This document shows positions 42,653 through 51,107 of a stretch of DNA of 64,000 nt, piece after piece. Under the pieces are notes generated by a model. The model did no database searches. It was not told where the DNA came from and saw only the letters and a list, made by a program, of their open reading frames with translations. The stretch is from Propioniciclava soli (GTDB lineage: Bacteria > Actinomycetota > Actinomycetes > Propionibacteriales > Propionibacteriaceae). The stretch is taken from NCBI RefSeq assembly GCF_014858005.1, contig NZ_JACYOT010000016.1, positions 57,362 to 121,361 on the forward strand, given 5' to 3'. The first letter of the stretch is position 1. Each line of letters starts with the position of its first letter. The position numbers and the translations under genes were made by a program.

Positions 42653-44857
42653 TCAGGCCCGCTCGATCCACTCCCCGCCGGCCAGGAGGTTCGTCTGCGC
42701 GACGGCATCGGCGAACCCGGGCGTGGCGCACTCGGGGTCGCGGACGACCGCCTCGTCGGCCACCCCGCGGGCGGCGTCGATGAGGTCGGCGTGGTCGAGC
42801 ACCCGCAGGAGCCGCAGGGTGGAGCGTCCACCGGACTGGTGGGCACCGAGCACGTCGCCCTCGCGGCGTTGCGCCAGATCCAGCTCGGCGAGGGCGAAAC
42901 CGTCCCGGGTGCCTGCGACGGCGGACAGGCGCACCCAGGCGTCCGACTGCGGATCGGCGTTGCTGATCAACAGGCACACCCCGGGATGCTCGCCGCGCCC
43001 GATCCGCCCCCGGAGCTGGTGGAGCTGGCTGATGCCGAACCGGTCGGCGTCCCAGATCACCATCATCGACGCGTTGGGCACGTCGACGCCGACCTCGATG
43101 ATCGTGGTCGAGACGAGCACGTCCACCTCGCCGGCGACGAAGGCCGCCATGGTCGCCTCCTTGGCGTCGGCGGCCATCTGGCCGTGCAGCACGGCGAGGC
43201 GCCGGCGCTCCAGCGGGCCGAGGGCCAGCCGCTCGGTCAACCACAGGACGCCGCCGGGGCTGCCGTCCGCGCCGATCCGCGGCGCCACGACGAACACCTG
43301 GCGCCCCTGGGCGACCTCCTCGTCGACCCGCTCCCACGCCCGCTCCACCCACGTCGGTCGCGTGAGGCCGTTGACGACGGTGGTGGTGACCTCGGCCCGG
43401 CCTCCGGGGATCTCCGTCAGCGTGGACACGGACAGGTCGCCGAACACCGTCATGGCGACCGATCGGGGAATGGGCGTGGCGGTCAGCACCAGCACGTGTG
43501 GCTTGGAGGCGGAGCGGTCGGTCAGACGCGCCCGTTGCTCCACGCCGAAGCGGTGCTGTTCGTCCACGACCACGAGCCCCAGGTCGGCGAACGAGATCTG
43601 GTCGGCCAGCAGCGCGTGCGTGCCGATCACCAGACCGGCCTCACCGGACGCGATCTTCAACAGCGTCGCCCGCCGCTGCGCCGAGGGGGTCGAGCCCGTG
43701 AGCAGCACCACGTCCGTGGCGGCGTCCGGGGCACCGAGCACGCGGCCCCGCCCCAGCTCCCCCAGCAGCCCTGTGATCGTGGCGTGGTGTTGCTGGGCGA
43801 GCACCTCGGTGGGAGCGATCAGGACGGCCTGCCCCCCGGTGTCGACCACGGCCAGCATCGCCCGGAGCGCCACCAGTGTCTTGCCCGAGCCCACCTCACC
43901 CTGCAGCAGCCGCTGCATGGGCTGGTGGCGGGCCAGGTCGGCAAAGATCTCCTCACCGACCTCGGCCTGCCCGTCGGTGAGCCGAAACGGCAGGCGGGCG
44001 TCGAAGGCGTCCAGCAGGCCGTCGGGACGCCGCACGCGGGGGCCCGCGGACTGCCGGGCATTGTCCGCGCGGCGGTAGGCCATGGTGAGCTGGGTGGCGA
44101 ACGCCTCGTCGAACAGCAGGCGGCGGCGTCCGGTCTCGACCTCGCCGAGCGAACCGGGGCGGTGGACGAAGGCGAAGGCGTCCGCGTGCCCACACACGCC
44201 GGAGCGATCGAGGACCCAGGCGGGCCACGGATCCTCCGTCTGGCCGAGGGTGGCCAGCGCGAACCGGACGCACTCGGCGATCTTCCAGGTCGGCAGCTTC
44301 CCGGTGGCCGGGTAGAGACCGACGATGCCGGAGCGGGAGAGCTCGGCGATGCGCTCCTTCTCCTCCGAGTGGCCCACGACCTTGCCCGCGGCATCCAGCA
44401 TGACGAAGGCGGGATGCGTCATCTGCGGTTGGTTCTGGAAGCTGCCGACCTTGCCGACGAAGATGCCGCGGACGCCCATCCTCAGCTGCGCCTGCCACCA
44501 CCCCACGACGTGGTCATTGCCGAAGAACGTGACCCGGAGGCGCCCCTTGCCGTCGGTGAGGACGACCTCGAGGCGGGCGCTGCTGCGCCGCCGGCCCGTG
44601 GGGGCGGACTGGTTGCGTTTGATGTCGGTGGACGCCACCTTGGCCATGACGGCGACGTGCTCGCCCTCCTCAAGGGTGGCCAGGTCGGTGAGCTCGGTGC
44701 CGCTGAGGTAGTGACGCGGCAGGTGGCGCAGGAGGTCACCGACCGTCTCGACCCGCAGCGCGGCGAATTCCTTCGCGGTCTTCGCTCCCAACACCGAGTC
44801 CGCGGCCGCGTTCAACTCCGCGAACGCGGCGGTGCGCCAGCCGTTGAGTGGTTCCAC
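42653..44857 (-). CDS. recG: ATP-dependent DNA helicase RecG
   Basis: 734 aa from GTG 44857, fixed by TAGGAT 7 nt upstream. N-terminal wedge/OB-fold domain (about 50-160). SF2 helicase core: Walker A 'LLQGEVGSGKTLVALRAML' near 295, 'VLAQQHHATI', DExH motif as 'VVVDEQHRFGVEQR', 'VLTATPIPRS', and the C-terminal 'GRIGRGEHPGVCLL' (motif VI). It reverses stalled forks and branch-migrates Holliday junctions. Some N-terminal loop residues are shorter than in E. coli, as is usual in actinobacteria. Confidence 0.96.
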   Translation of the reverse strand: MEPLNGWRTAAFAELNAAADSVLGAKTAKEFAALRVETVGDLLRHLPRHYLSGTELTDLATLEEGEHVAVMAKVASTDIKRNQSAPTGRRRSSARLEVVLTDGKGRLRVTFFGNDHVVGWWQAQLRMGVRGIFVGKVGSFQNQPQMTHPAFVMLDAAGKVVGHSEEKERIAELSRSGIVGLYPATGKLPTWKIAECVRFALATLGQTEDPWPAWVLDRSGVCGHADAFAFVHRPGSLGEVETGRRRLLFDEAFATQLTMAYRRADNARQSAGPRVRRPDGLLDAFDARLPFRLTDGQAEVGEEIFADLARHQPMQRLLQGEVGSGKTLVALRAMLAVVDTGGQAVLIAPTEVLAQQHHATITGLLGELGRGRVLGAPDAATDVVLLTGSTPSAQRRATLLKIASGEAGLVIGTHALLADQISFADLGLVVVDEQHRFGVEQRARLTDRSASKPHVLVLTATPIPRSVAMTVFGDLSVSTLTEIPGGRAEVTTTVVNGLTRPTWVERAWERVDEEVAQGRQVFVVAPRIGADGSPGGVLWLTERLALGPLERRRLAVLHGQMAADAKEATMAAFVAGEVDVLVSTTIIEVGVDVPNASMMVIWDADRFGISQLHQLRGRIGRGEHPGVCLLISNADPQSDAWVRLSAVAGTRDGFALAELDLAQRREGDVLGAHQSGGRSTLRLLRVLDHADLIDAARGVADEAVVRDPECATPGFADAVAQTNLLAGGEWIERA

Positions 44858-44864
44858 GCCCCCG

Positions 44865-44870
44865 ATCCTA
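44865..44870 (-). promoter_or_regulatory. -10 box TAGGAT for leaderless recG
   Basis: TAGGAT on the minus strand ends 7 nt before GTG 44857. It lies just past the rpmB terminator. Confidence 0.65.
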
Positions 44871-44896
44871 AACGGCGGCTCCGACAGGTCGGGCAT

Positions 44897-44924
44897 GCAA
44901 AAGGACCCGCCGGAGCGGGTCCTT
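44897..44924 (-). terminator. Intrinsic terminator of rpmB
   Basis: Arms AAGGACCCGC (44901-44910) and GCGGGTCCTT (44915-44924) pair perfectly around a 4-nt loop. On the minus strand the stem runs into TTTTGC. It lies 29 nt after the rpmB stop. Confidence 0.85.
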
Positions 44925-44953
44925 GGTGCGTGCGGGCGGCAGGTGCGCTGAGG

Positions 44954-45139
44954 TCAGCGCGCGACCTTGCCGGCCTTGATGCACGAGGTGCACACGTTCA
45001 TCCGCTTGGTGCCCCCGTTGACCACGGCGCGCACGCTCTGGATGTTCGGGTTCCAACGGCGGTTGGTCTTCTTCTTCGACCAAGGCACATTGTGGCCGAA
45101 GGTCGGCTTCTTGGCGCAGACGTCGCACACGGCGGCCAT
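44954..45139 (-). CDS. rpmB: 50S ribosomal protein L28
   Basis: 61 aa from ATG 45139 with AAGGAG upstream. 'MAAVCDVCAKKPTFGHNVPW' and 'TSCIKAGKVAR' are typical of actinobacterial L28 with the two CxxC pairs ('CDVC', 'CTSC') that bind zinc. Single-gene unit with promoter at 45210 and terminator at 44897. Confidence 0.96.
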   Translation of the reverse strand: MAAVCDVCAKKPTFGHNVPWSKKKTNRRWNPNIQSVRAVVNGGTKRMNVCTSCIKAGKVAR

Positions 45140-45209
45140 GGCTGATCTCCTTGCAATTGCGGGTGGCGCAGGGCGCGCCTCGAACCCGACGGGAAAACGG
45201 AACCTGACC

Positions 45210-45239
45210 ATGATAGCCGAGGGCCTCGGCGAGGCGAAA
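45210..45239 (-). promoter_or_regulatory. rpmB promoter
   Basis: TATCAT (45210-45215, minus strand) is a good -10 box, with TTTCGC about 18 nt upstream as a weak -35. The leader is about 65 nt. Confidence 0.55.
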
Positions 45240-45253
45240 TCGCGGACGTCGGG

Positions 45254-46936
45254 TCAGGTCGACAACACCACGGGGACGATCATCGGCCGGGCGCGGTACG
45301 CCCGGCTCACCCAGCGCCCCAGCCGGCGGCGCATCAGCTGCTGGAGCTGGTGGGTGTCGTCGGCCCCCTCGGTGAGCGCGTCGCGCAGGGCGCGGGCGAT
45401 CTCGGCGGAGATCTCGTCGAAGAGACCCTCCCCGTCCACGAAGCCGCGGGCCGTCACGATCGGCCCCTCGACCAGCTCGCCCGAGTGCAGGTTCACCACG
45501 GCGATCGCGGAGATGAAACCCTCCTCGCCCAGGATGCGCCGGTCGTCGAGCTGGGAGTCGCCCACCGCGTCCACCGTGGTGCCGTCCACGAACACGTAGC
45601 CGGACTCGAGGCGTCCGACCACGCGGGCCTTGCCGTCGCGCAGGTCGACCACGGCGCCGTCCTCGACGATGACGGTGTTCTCGCGCGGGACGCCGGTCGC
45701 GATGGCGAGCTCGCCGTTGGCCACCAGGTGGCGCACCTCGCCGTGCACCGGCATGACGTTGCGGGGCTGGACCAGGTTGTAGCAGTACAGCAGCTCGCCC
45801 GCGCTGGCGTGCCCGGAGACGTGGACCAGCGCGTTGCCCTTGTGGACGACCTTCACGCCGTTCTTCACCAGCCCGTTGATGACCCGGTAGACGGAGTTCT
45901 CGTTGCCCGGGATCAGGGAGCTGGCGAGCAGCACCACGTCGCCCTCCCCCGCGGTGATGACCGGGTGCTCGTGGTTGGCGATCCGGGCCAGGGCGCTGAG
46001 CGGCTCGCCCTGGGAGCCCGTCGAGATGATGACGACCTTGTCGTCGGGGTACTTCTCGAGGTCGTCCAGCGCGATGAGGGTGTTGCCCGGCACGTTGAGG
46101 TAGCCGAGCTGCGCGGCGATCGTCATGTTGCGCACCATCGAGCGGCCCACGTAGCAGACCTTGCGGCCGTGGCGGACGGCCTCGTCCATCACCTGCTGCA
46201 CGCGGTGCACGTGGCTGGCGAAGCAGGCGACGATGAGGCGTCCGCTCGCATGGGAGAACACCCGCTCCATGGCGGGCTGGATGTCCTTCTCCAGCGTGGT
46301 GAAGCCGGGCGTCTCGGCGTTCGTGGAGTCGACCATGAACAGGTCGAGACCCTTCTCGCCGACGCGGGCGAAGCCGCGCAGGTCGGTGAGGCGTTTGTCG
46401 AGGGGCAGCTGGTCCATCTTGAAGTCGCCGGTGTGCAGGACGGTGCCCGCGGCCGTGGCGATGTGGACGGCGAGGGCGTCCGGGATGGAGTGGTTGACCG
46501 CGAGGAACTCGAGATCGAACCCACCGGCGGACGTGGTGGAGCCTGCCGCCATCTCACGGAGGTCGAAGCCCCGGATGCGGTGTTCCTTGAGCTTCTCGCG
46601 CACCAGCGCCAGGGTGAGCTTGCTGCCGTAGACGGGGATGTCGGGGCGCCGCCGCAGCAGGAACGGAACGGCTCCGATGTGGTCCTCGTGGCCGTGGGTG
46701 AGCACGAGGCCGACGACGTCGTCGAGACGGTCGTCCAGCAGGTGGAGTGCCGGCAGGATGAGATCGACACCCGGGTGGTTCTCGTCGGGGAACAGCACGC
46801 CGCAGTCCACCAGCAGGATCTCGCCGTTGATCTCGAACGACGCCATGTTGCGTCCGACGTCGCCGAGACCCCCCAGGGGGATGATCCGCAGGGTGTCGGG
46901 GCGCAGCTTCGGGGGCGTCTTCAGGGCTTCTCGCAC
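45254..46936 (-). CDS. rnj: Ribonuclease J
   Basis: 560 aa from GTG 46936, 6 nt after TAGAGT, so probably leaderless. Metallo-beta-lactamase fold with the zinc motif 'LTHGHEDHIGA' (residues 79-89), 'NHSIPDALAVHIATAAGTVLHTGDFKMD', beta-CASP domain ('GRLIVACFASHVHRVQQVMD' about 230-250, shown in part) and 'MPVHGEVRHL' late. The C-terminal domain mediates dimers. It is a 5'-3' exonuclease and endonuclease that matures rRNA and degrades mRNA. It accompanies RNase III and PNPase in this window. Confidence 0.95.
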   Translation of the reverse strand: MREALKTPPKLRPDTLRIIPLGGLGDVGRNMASFEINGEILLVDCGVLFPDENHPGVDLILPALHLLDDRLDDVVGLVLTHGHEDHIGAVPFLLRRRPDIPVYGSKLTLALVREKLKEHRIRGFDLREMAAGSTTSAGGFDLEFLAVNHSIPDALAVHIATAAGTVLHTGDFKMDQLPLDKRLTDLRGFARVGEKGLDLFMVDSTNAETPGFTTLEKDIQPAMERVFSHASGRLIVACFASHVHRVQQVMDEAVRHGRKVCYVGRSMVRNMTIAAQLGYLNVPGNTLIALDDLEKYPDDKVVIISTGSQGEPLSALARIANHEHPVITAGEGDVVLLASSLIPGNENSVYRVINGLVKNGVKVVHKGNALVHVSGHASAGELLYCYNLVQPRNVMPVHGEVRHLVANGELAIATGVPRENTVIVEDGAVVDLRDGKARVVGRLESGYVFVDGTTVDAVGDSQLDDRRILGEEGFISAIAVVNLHSGELVEGPIVTARGFVDGEGLFDEISAEIARALRDALTEGADDTHQLQQLMRRRLGRWVSRAYRARPMIVPVVLST

Positions 46937-46942
46937 CCGACC

Positions 46943-46948
46943 ACTCTA
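46943..46948 (-). promoter_or_regulatory. -10 box TAGAGT for leaderless rnj
   Basis: TAGAGT on the minus strand ends 6 nt before GTG 46936. Confidence 0.6.
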
Positions 46949-47031
46949 GAGGGTGCGGGACGGCCCGGATCGCTGCGCCCCACCGCGACGGGTCCTAGGA
47001 TGGGGTCACCCTGCAGCCATCGGAGGACGGC

Positions 47032-47652
47032 ATGGACACCGGCCACGGAGCACTCGTCATCACCCTCTGGGAGCGCTACGGCTCGAACATGGACGCCGTG
47101 GCGTCCGCACTCGCCGAGCGGCTCGGACTGGCGCTGCACGCGCAGGCGTACTCGTCGGAGAGCATCGAGGTGGCGGTTGAGGAGCGCGAGCACCAGGGGC
47201 CGTTGGCGCGGTTCGTCCGCGACTTCGCGCCCGCGAGCTACGCCCCCAGCGGGGCCGCTGCGGCGGCGTCCCTCGAGGTGGAGAGCAGCTACGCGCGGAT
47301 GGCGGTGGAGTCCGCCGCCGAGGTGGAGGCGCTCGCCGCGCGGGGCGGGGTGATCCTGGGGCGCAACGGGCAGTTCGTGCTGCGGCACCGCCCGAACACG
47401 CTGCACGTGAAGTTGGACGGGCCCGTGGCGGCGCGGGTGGCGCTGGCGGCGCGGGTGGCCGGCATCACACCGGAGCGGGCGGCGAAGCGGCAGCGGATCG
47501 AGGACGACTTCCGTGCCGGGCTGTCGCGCAAGCTGTACCGGTTTGACCCGCGCGCCAACGAGTACTACGACCTGGTGGTGAATGGCGCCCTGTGGCCGAC
47601 GGAGGTCACGGTGGGCGTCATCGCGGCCGCGGCGAAGGCCAAGCTGGGCTGA
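47032..47652 (+). CDS. Cytidylate-kinase-like family protein with altered P-loop
   Basis: 206 aa from ATG 47032 with GGAGG 6 nt upstream and TAGGAT at 46996-47001. It matches the cytidylate-kinase-like family: 'ALVITLWERYGSNMDAVASALAERL' aligns with the usual P-loop segment (ITISRxxGSGGxxIA), later 'AARGGVILGRNGQFVLRHRPN' and 'ERAAKRQRIEDDFRAGLSRKLY' (LID-like). The Gly-Ser-Gly-Gly of the P-loop is reduced to Gly-Ser-Asn-Met, so nucleotide binding may be weakened. Substrate unknown. Divergent from rnj. Confidence 0.8.
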   Translation: MDTGHGALVITLWERYGSNMDAVASALAERLGLALHAQAYSSESIEVAVEEREHQGPLARFVRDFAPASYAPSGAAAAASLEVESSYARMAVESAAEVEALAARGGVILGRNGQFVLRHRPNTLHVKLDGPVAARVALAARVAGITPERAAKRQRIEDDFRAGLSRKLYRFDPRANEYYDLVVNGALWPTEVTVGVIAAAAKAKLG

Positions 47653-47668
47653 GGTGCGGCGCCGGGGT

Positions 47669-47732
47669 GCCGGCTGCCGGCTGCCGGCTGGGGGCTGGGG
47701 GCTGGGGGCTGGATCGGCGCTGGATCGGCGCT
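47669..47732. repeat. Short tandem repeats in three families
   Basis: GCCGGCT is repeated three times (47669-47689), then GGGGGCT three times (47690-47710), then GGATCGGCGCT twice (47711-47732). They directly precede the TAGGAT box of the acetyltransferase gene. The copies are exact, so recent slippage is likely. Confidence 0.9.
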
Positions 47733-47735
47733 GGC

Positions 47736-47741
47736 TAGGAT
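47736..47741 (+). promoter_or_regulatory. -10 box TAGGAT for leaderless acetyltransferase gene
   Basis: TAGGAT ends 6 nt before GTG 47748. Tandem repeats occupy the place of the -35 region. Confidence 0.6.
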
Positions 47742-47747
47742 GTCGCC

Positions 47748-48302
47748 GTGACCGACGCGCCCCGCACCGCCGACTCCTGCCGTCTCGCGCTGCCGAGGGA
47801 GGCCGAGCGCCTGGCCGCCATCCAGCGGCGGAGCTGGCAGCAGCTGATGCCGCCCGACGTGGCCGCGCACATTCTGGGGTCGGTCGATCTGGAGACGATG
47901 GCCCAGTCGTGGGCCGCCGCGATCACACGCCCGCCGCTGGCGAGCATGCGGGTGCTGGTGGCGATCGCGGAGGGTCGGCCGGTGGGTTTCGCGGCGCTGG
48001 GCCCGTCCGACGACGAGGACGCGCATCCGGGCAGCGACGCCCTGGTGGCCGAGTTCATCATCGACCCGCCGGCGCAGCGGCAGGGGCACGGGTCGCGGCT
48101 GCTGAACGCCGTGGCCGACACCCTGCGGGCCGATGGGTTCGCGAGGGCGACGTGGTGGGTGCGCTCCACCGACGATCCGCTGCGCCGCTTCCTGGAGTCG
48201 GCGGGCTGGGGAGCCGACGGCGCCCACCAGTCGCTCGGCACGTCCGATGAGGCGGCCACAGTGAAGATGATTCGGATGCACACCGCCCTCTCCGACTCCT
48301 GA
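47748..48302 (+). CDS. GNAT-family N-acetyltransferase
   Basis: 184 aa from GTG 47748. Motif A 'VAEFIIDPPAQRQGHGSRLLNAVADTLRADG' includes the acetyl-CoA loop QRQGHG near residue 112, and 'FLESAGWGADGAH' is the usual C-terminal strand-helix turn. Substrate unknown. The N-terminal 'PREAERLAAIQRRSWQQLM' resembles the rimI-like subgroup. No cotranscribed neighbour; the next 290 bp are a repeat element. Confidence 0.85.
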   Translation: MTDAPRTADSCRLALPREAERLAAIQRRSWQQLMPPDVAAHILGSVDLETMAQSWAAAITRPPLASMRVLVAIAEGRPVGFAALGPSDDEDAHPGSDALVAEFIIDPPAQRQGHGSRLLNAVADTLRADGFARATWWVRSTDDPLRRFLESAGWGADGAHQSLGTSDEAATVKMIRMHTALSDS

Positions 48303-48319
48303 CGCCGCCCCGGAGGCGC

Positions 48320-48574
48320 GCCGACACGCTCACTTAGGTCTCAAACTCCGGTTCCGGTGCTGGAGTTTGAGACCCAAAGTGGAGTGTGAGTCGTCGCCCC
48401 CTCGAGCTCCGACCGCCGGCGCCCGGACGGAGCGACCCACCGGCGAGCGACGCCAGCGGCGTCCGCACTGCCACGGCACAGCACCCGGACGCCACGAGGC
48501 CCGCCCACACTCCACTTTGGTGCTCAAACTCCAGCTCCGGAACCGGAGTTTGAGACCTGAGTGTGCGTGTCGGC
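48320..48574. repeat. 255-bp element with 71-bp inverted arms
   Basis: Left arm 48320-48390 and right arm 48504-48574 are reverse complements at 65 of 71 positions, separated by a 113-bp GC-rich spacer with no coding signal. Each arm holds its own hairpin: CTCAAACTCC and GGAGTTTGAG around a 12-nt loop (48340-48371 on the left). The arms contain the motif CCAAAGTGGAGTGTG. It lies between the acetyltransferase stop and the glpK stop. It looks like a non-coding dispersed palindrome or a miniature inverted-repeat element; no transposase is present. Confidence 0.85.
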
Positions 48575-48594
48575 GGGCCTCAGGTGGGCGGGCG

Positions 48595-50109
48595 TCAGTT
48601 CACGTCGTCGTCGACCCAGTCGAACGTCCGCGTAACTGCCTTCTTCCAGTTGCGGTACAGGCGGTCTCGCTCGCCCTCGTCCATGGTCGGCTTCCAGCGC
48701 TTGTCCTCCGCCCAGTTGTCGATGACGTCCTGCTCGCCGTTCCAGAAGCCCACCGCGATGCCCGCCGCGTAGGCGGCACCCAACGCGGTGGTCTCGGCCA
48801 CGACGGGCCGGACGACCTCCACACCGAGCTGGTCGGCCTGGAACTGCATGAGCGTCTCGTTGGCCGTCATGCCGCCGTCCACCTTGAGCTCGGCGAGCTC
48901 CACGCCGGAGTCGGCCTCCATGGCGTCCAGCACCTCACGCGTCTGGAAGGCCGTCGCCTCCAGCACGGCGCGGGCGATGTGACCCCGGTTCACGTAGCGC
49001 GTCAGACCGACGATCGCGCCCCGGGCGTCCGACTTCCAGTACGGCGCGAACAGGCCCGAGAACGCCGGCACGAAGTACGCGCCGCCGTTGTCGTCCACCG
49101 TGGCGGCCAACTCCTCGATCTCCGGCGCGGAGCTGAACATCTTGAGGTTGTCGCGCAGCCACTGCACCAGCGATCCGGTGACGGCGATCGACCCCTCGAG
49201 CGCGTAGATCGGCTTGTTGTCGCCGATCTTGTAGCACACGGTGGTGAGGAGGCCGTTCTTGCTCGGCACCTTCTCCTCGCCGGTGTTCATGAGCATGAAG
49301 TTGCCGGTGCCGTAGGTGTTCTTCGCCATGCCGACCTCGAAGCAGGCCTGCCCGAACGTCGCGGCCTGCTGGTCGCCCAGGATGCCGGCGATCGGCACGT
49401 CCCCCAGCAACCCGCGCGCGCGCCCGCGGCCGTACTCCTCCGACGACGAGCGGATCTGGGGCAGCATCGACATCGGGATGCCCATGTCCGCCGCGATCCC
49501 GGCGTCCCAGTCCAGCGTGTCGAGGTCCATCAGCATGGTGCGCGAGGCATTGGTGACATCGGTGACGTGCACGCCCCCGTCCGTGCCACCGGTCAGGTTC
49601 CACAGCACCCAGGAGTCCATCGTGCCCATCAGCAGATCGCCCGCCTCGGCCTTCTCGCGGGCCCCGTCGACGTTCTGCAGGATCCACATCACCTTCGGCC
49701 CGGCGAAGTAGGTCGCCAGCGGCAGGCCGACCTTGGCCTTGTACTTGTCGTCGTCGCCGCCACCGAGTTCCTTGCAGATCTTGTCGGTGCGCGTGTCCTG
49801 CCAGACGATCGCGTTGTACACCGGCTCCCCGGTGTTCTTGTCCCACACCATCGCCGTCTCGCGCTGGTTCGTGACGCCGACGGCCACGAGGTCGTCCTTG
49901 TTCAGCGACGCCTTGGCCAGCGCCTCGGCGACCACCTCGCGAATGTTGTTCCAGATCTCCTTCGGGTCGTGCTCCACCCAGCCGGCGCGCGGGAAGATCT
50001 GCTCGTGCTCCTTCTGACCGGTGGCGACGATCTGGCCGCCGTGGTCGAAGACGATGGCCCGCGAGCTCGTGGTGCCCTGGTCGATTGCGAGAACGTACTT
50101 GTCAGCCAT
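48595..50109 (-). CDS. glpK: Glycerol kinase
   Basis: 504 aa. FGGY carbohydrate kinase: '[17 protein letters not shown]' is the phosphate-binding loop, '[18 protein letters not shown]' and 'IVWQDTRT' are glycerol-kinase-specific, and '[19 protein letters not shown]', '[13 protein letters not shown]', '[13 protein letters not shown]' and '[19 protein letters not shown]' follow in order. It makes sn-glycerol 3-phosphate. Last gene of glpD-glpF-glpK; a 22-bp palindrome (50184-50205) separates it from glpF. Confidence 0.97.
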   Translation of the reverse strand: MADKYVLAIDQGTTSSRAIVFDHGGQIVATGQKEHEQIFPRAGWVEHDPKEIWNNIREVVAEALAKASLNKDDLVAVGVTNQRETAMVWDKNTGEPVYNAIVWQDTRTDKICKELGGGDDDKYKAKVGLPLATYFAGPKVMWILQNVDGAREKAEAGDLLMGTMDSWVLWNLTGGTDGGVHVTDVTNASRTMLMDLDTLDWDAGIAADMGIPMSMLPQIRSSSEEYGRGRARGLLGDVPIAGILGDQQAATFGQACFEVGMAKNTYGTGNFMLMNTGEEKVPSKNGLLTTVCYKIGDNKPIYALEGSIAVTGSLVQWLRDNLKMFSSAPEIEELAATVDDNGGAYFVPAFSGLFAPYWKSDARGAIVGLTRYVNRGHIARAVLEATAFQTREVLDAMEADSGVELAELKVDGGMTANETLMQFQADQLGVEVVRPVVAETTALGAAYAAGIAVGFWNGEQDVIDNWAEDKRWKPTMDEGERDRLYRNWKKAVTRTFDWVDDDVN

Positions 50110-50183
50110 GGTGTTCCTTCCACCTCATCGTGTGTTGGCTCAAAGGGTTGGCTCAGTCGGTTGACTCAGCGTGAGAGGTGCGT

Positions 50184-50205
50184 GCCGGACGCCGCGGCGT
50201 CCGGC
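50184..50205. repeat. 22-bp palindrome between glpF and glpK
   Basis: GCCGGACGCCGCGGCGTCCGGC-type perfect palindrome, 28 nt after the glpF stop in the direction of transcription. It shares the CGGACGCC/GGCGTCCG arms of the hairpins at 51083 and 63339. Confidence 0.7.
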
Positions 50206-50232
50206 CCGCAGGGTCGTGCAGCAGGTCAGGGG

Positions 50233-51000
50233 TCACAGGCCCATCGGCAGCAACACCCGGGCGAGCACACCGGCGAGCACGCCGCCGATGATCGGGCCGA
50301 CGACCGGGATCCAGGCGTAGCTCCAGTCCGAGCCACCCTTGTTCGGGATCGGCAGGACGGCGTGCGCGATGCGCGGGCCGAGGTCGCGGGCCGGGTTGAT
50401 GGCGTAGCCGGTGGGCCCACCGAGGGAGATGCCGATGCCGACCACCAGCAGCGCGACGCCCAGGGCACCGAGCCAACCGAGGTTGACGACCGGGGTGGCA
50501 CCGAAGAAGCGGCCGGCGCTGGCGGACAGCACCACGAACACCAGCACGAACGTCGCGATGGCCTCGGTCACGAGGTTCCACAACGGGTTGCGGATCTCCG
50601 GGCCGGTCGCGAACACACCCAGCTTGGCACCCGCCGGGGCCTCGTCGTCGAACTGCTTCTTGTACGCCAGCCAGCACAGCACGGCGCCGATGAACGCGCC
50701 GAGCATCTGTGCCGAGATGTAGGTCAGCGTCGACACCGCGTCGACGGGGACGCCCTCGACGTACTGCGTCGCGCCCGAGGCCAGGATGCCGAGCGTCACC
50801 GCAGGGTTGATGTGCCCGCCCGAGGCGTAGGAGACGAGGACGCCCGCGAACACCGCGAGGCCCCAGCCGAAGTTGACGTGGAGGAAGCCGGTCCCCGCAC
50901 CCTTGTTGCGGGGCAGGATGTTGTTGGCCACCACGCCGCCACCGAGCAGGAGCAGCATCGCCGTCCCCACGGTCTCGGAGAGGAAGATGGTTCCGAGCAC
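50233..51000 (-). CDS. glpF: Glycerol uptake facilitator (aquaglyceroporin)
   Basis: 255 aa from GTG 51000. Six helices and two NPA half-helices: 'GGHINPAVTLGILASG' near residue 65 and 'GYAINPARDLGPRIAHA' near 195. The Asp after NPAR and the extended loop before it mark the glycerol-conducting subgroup. It lets glycerol diffuse in, where GlpK traps it. The ribosome site is weak. Confidence 0.95.
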   Translation of the reverse strand: MLGTIFLSETVGTAMLLLLGGGVVANNILPRNKGAGTGFLHVNFGWGLAVFAGVLVSYASGGHINPAVTLGILASGATQYVEGVPVDAVSTLTYISAQMLGAFIGAVLCWLAYKKQFDDEAPAGAKLGVFATGPEIRNPLWNLVTEAIATFVLVFVVLSASAGRFFGATPVVNLGWLGALGVALLVVGIGISLGGPTGYAINPARDLGPRIAHAVLPIPNKGGSDWSYAWIPVVGPIIGGVLAGVLARVLLPMGL

Positions 51001-51082
51001 GAGCTCTCACTTTCCGGCACCACCGTGGTGCCTTGTTCCGTGCCCCCGGTCCCGGGGGCGCCTTCTCAGTGGGGGTGAACAC

Positions 51083-51101
51083 CGGACGCCGCAGGCGTCC
51101 G
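51083..51101. repeat. Hairpin CGGACGCC-GCA-GGCGTCCG between glpD and glpF
   Basis: An 8-bp perfect stem with a 3-nt loop, 7 nt after the glpD stop in the direction of transcription. It may be a weak terminator or an mRNA-stabilising stem in the glp operon. Confidence 0.65.
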
Positions 51102-51107
51102 ATGGCC

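Noticed and set aside
48367..51078. Long + strand frame running from the 255-bp element through glpK and glpF
   Set aside because: It is antisense to well-supported glp genes and begins inside a palindrome; it has no domain signal.
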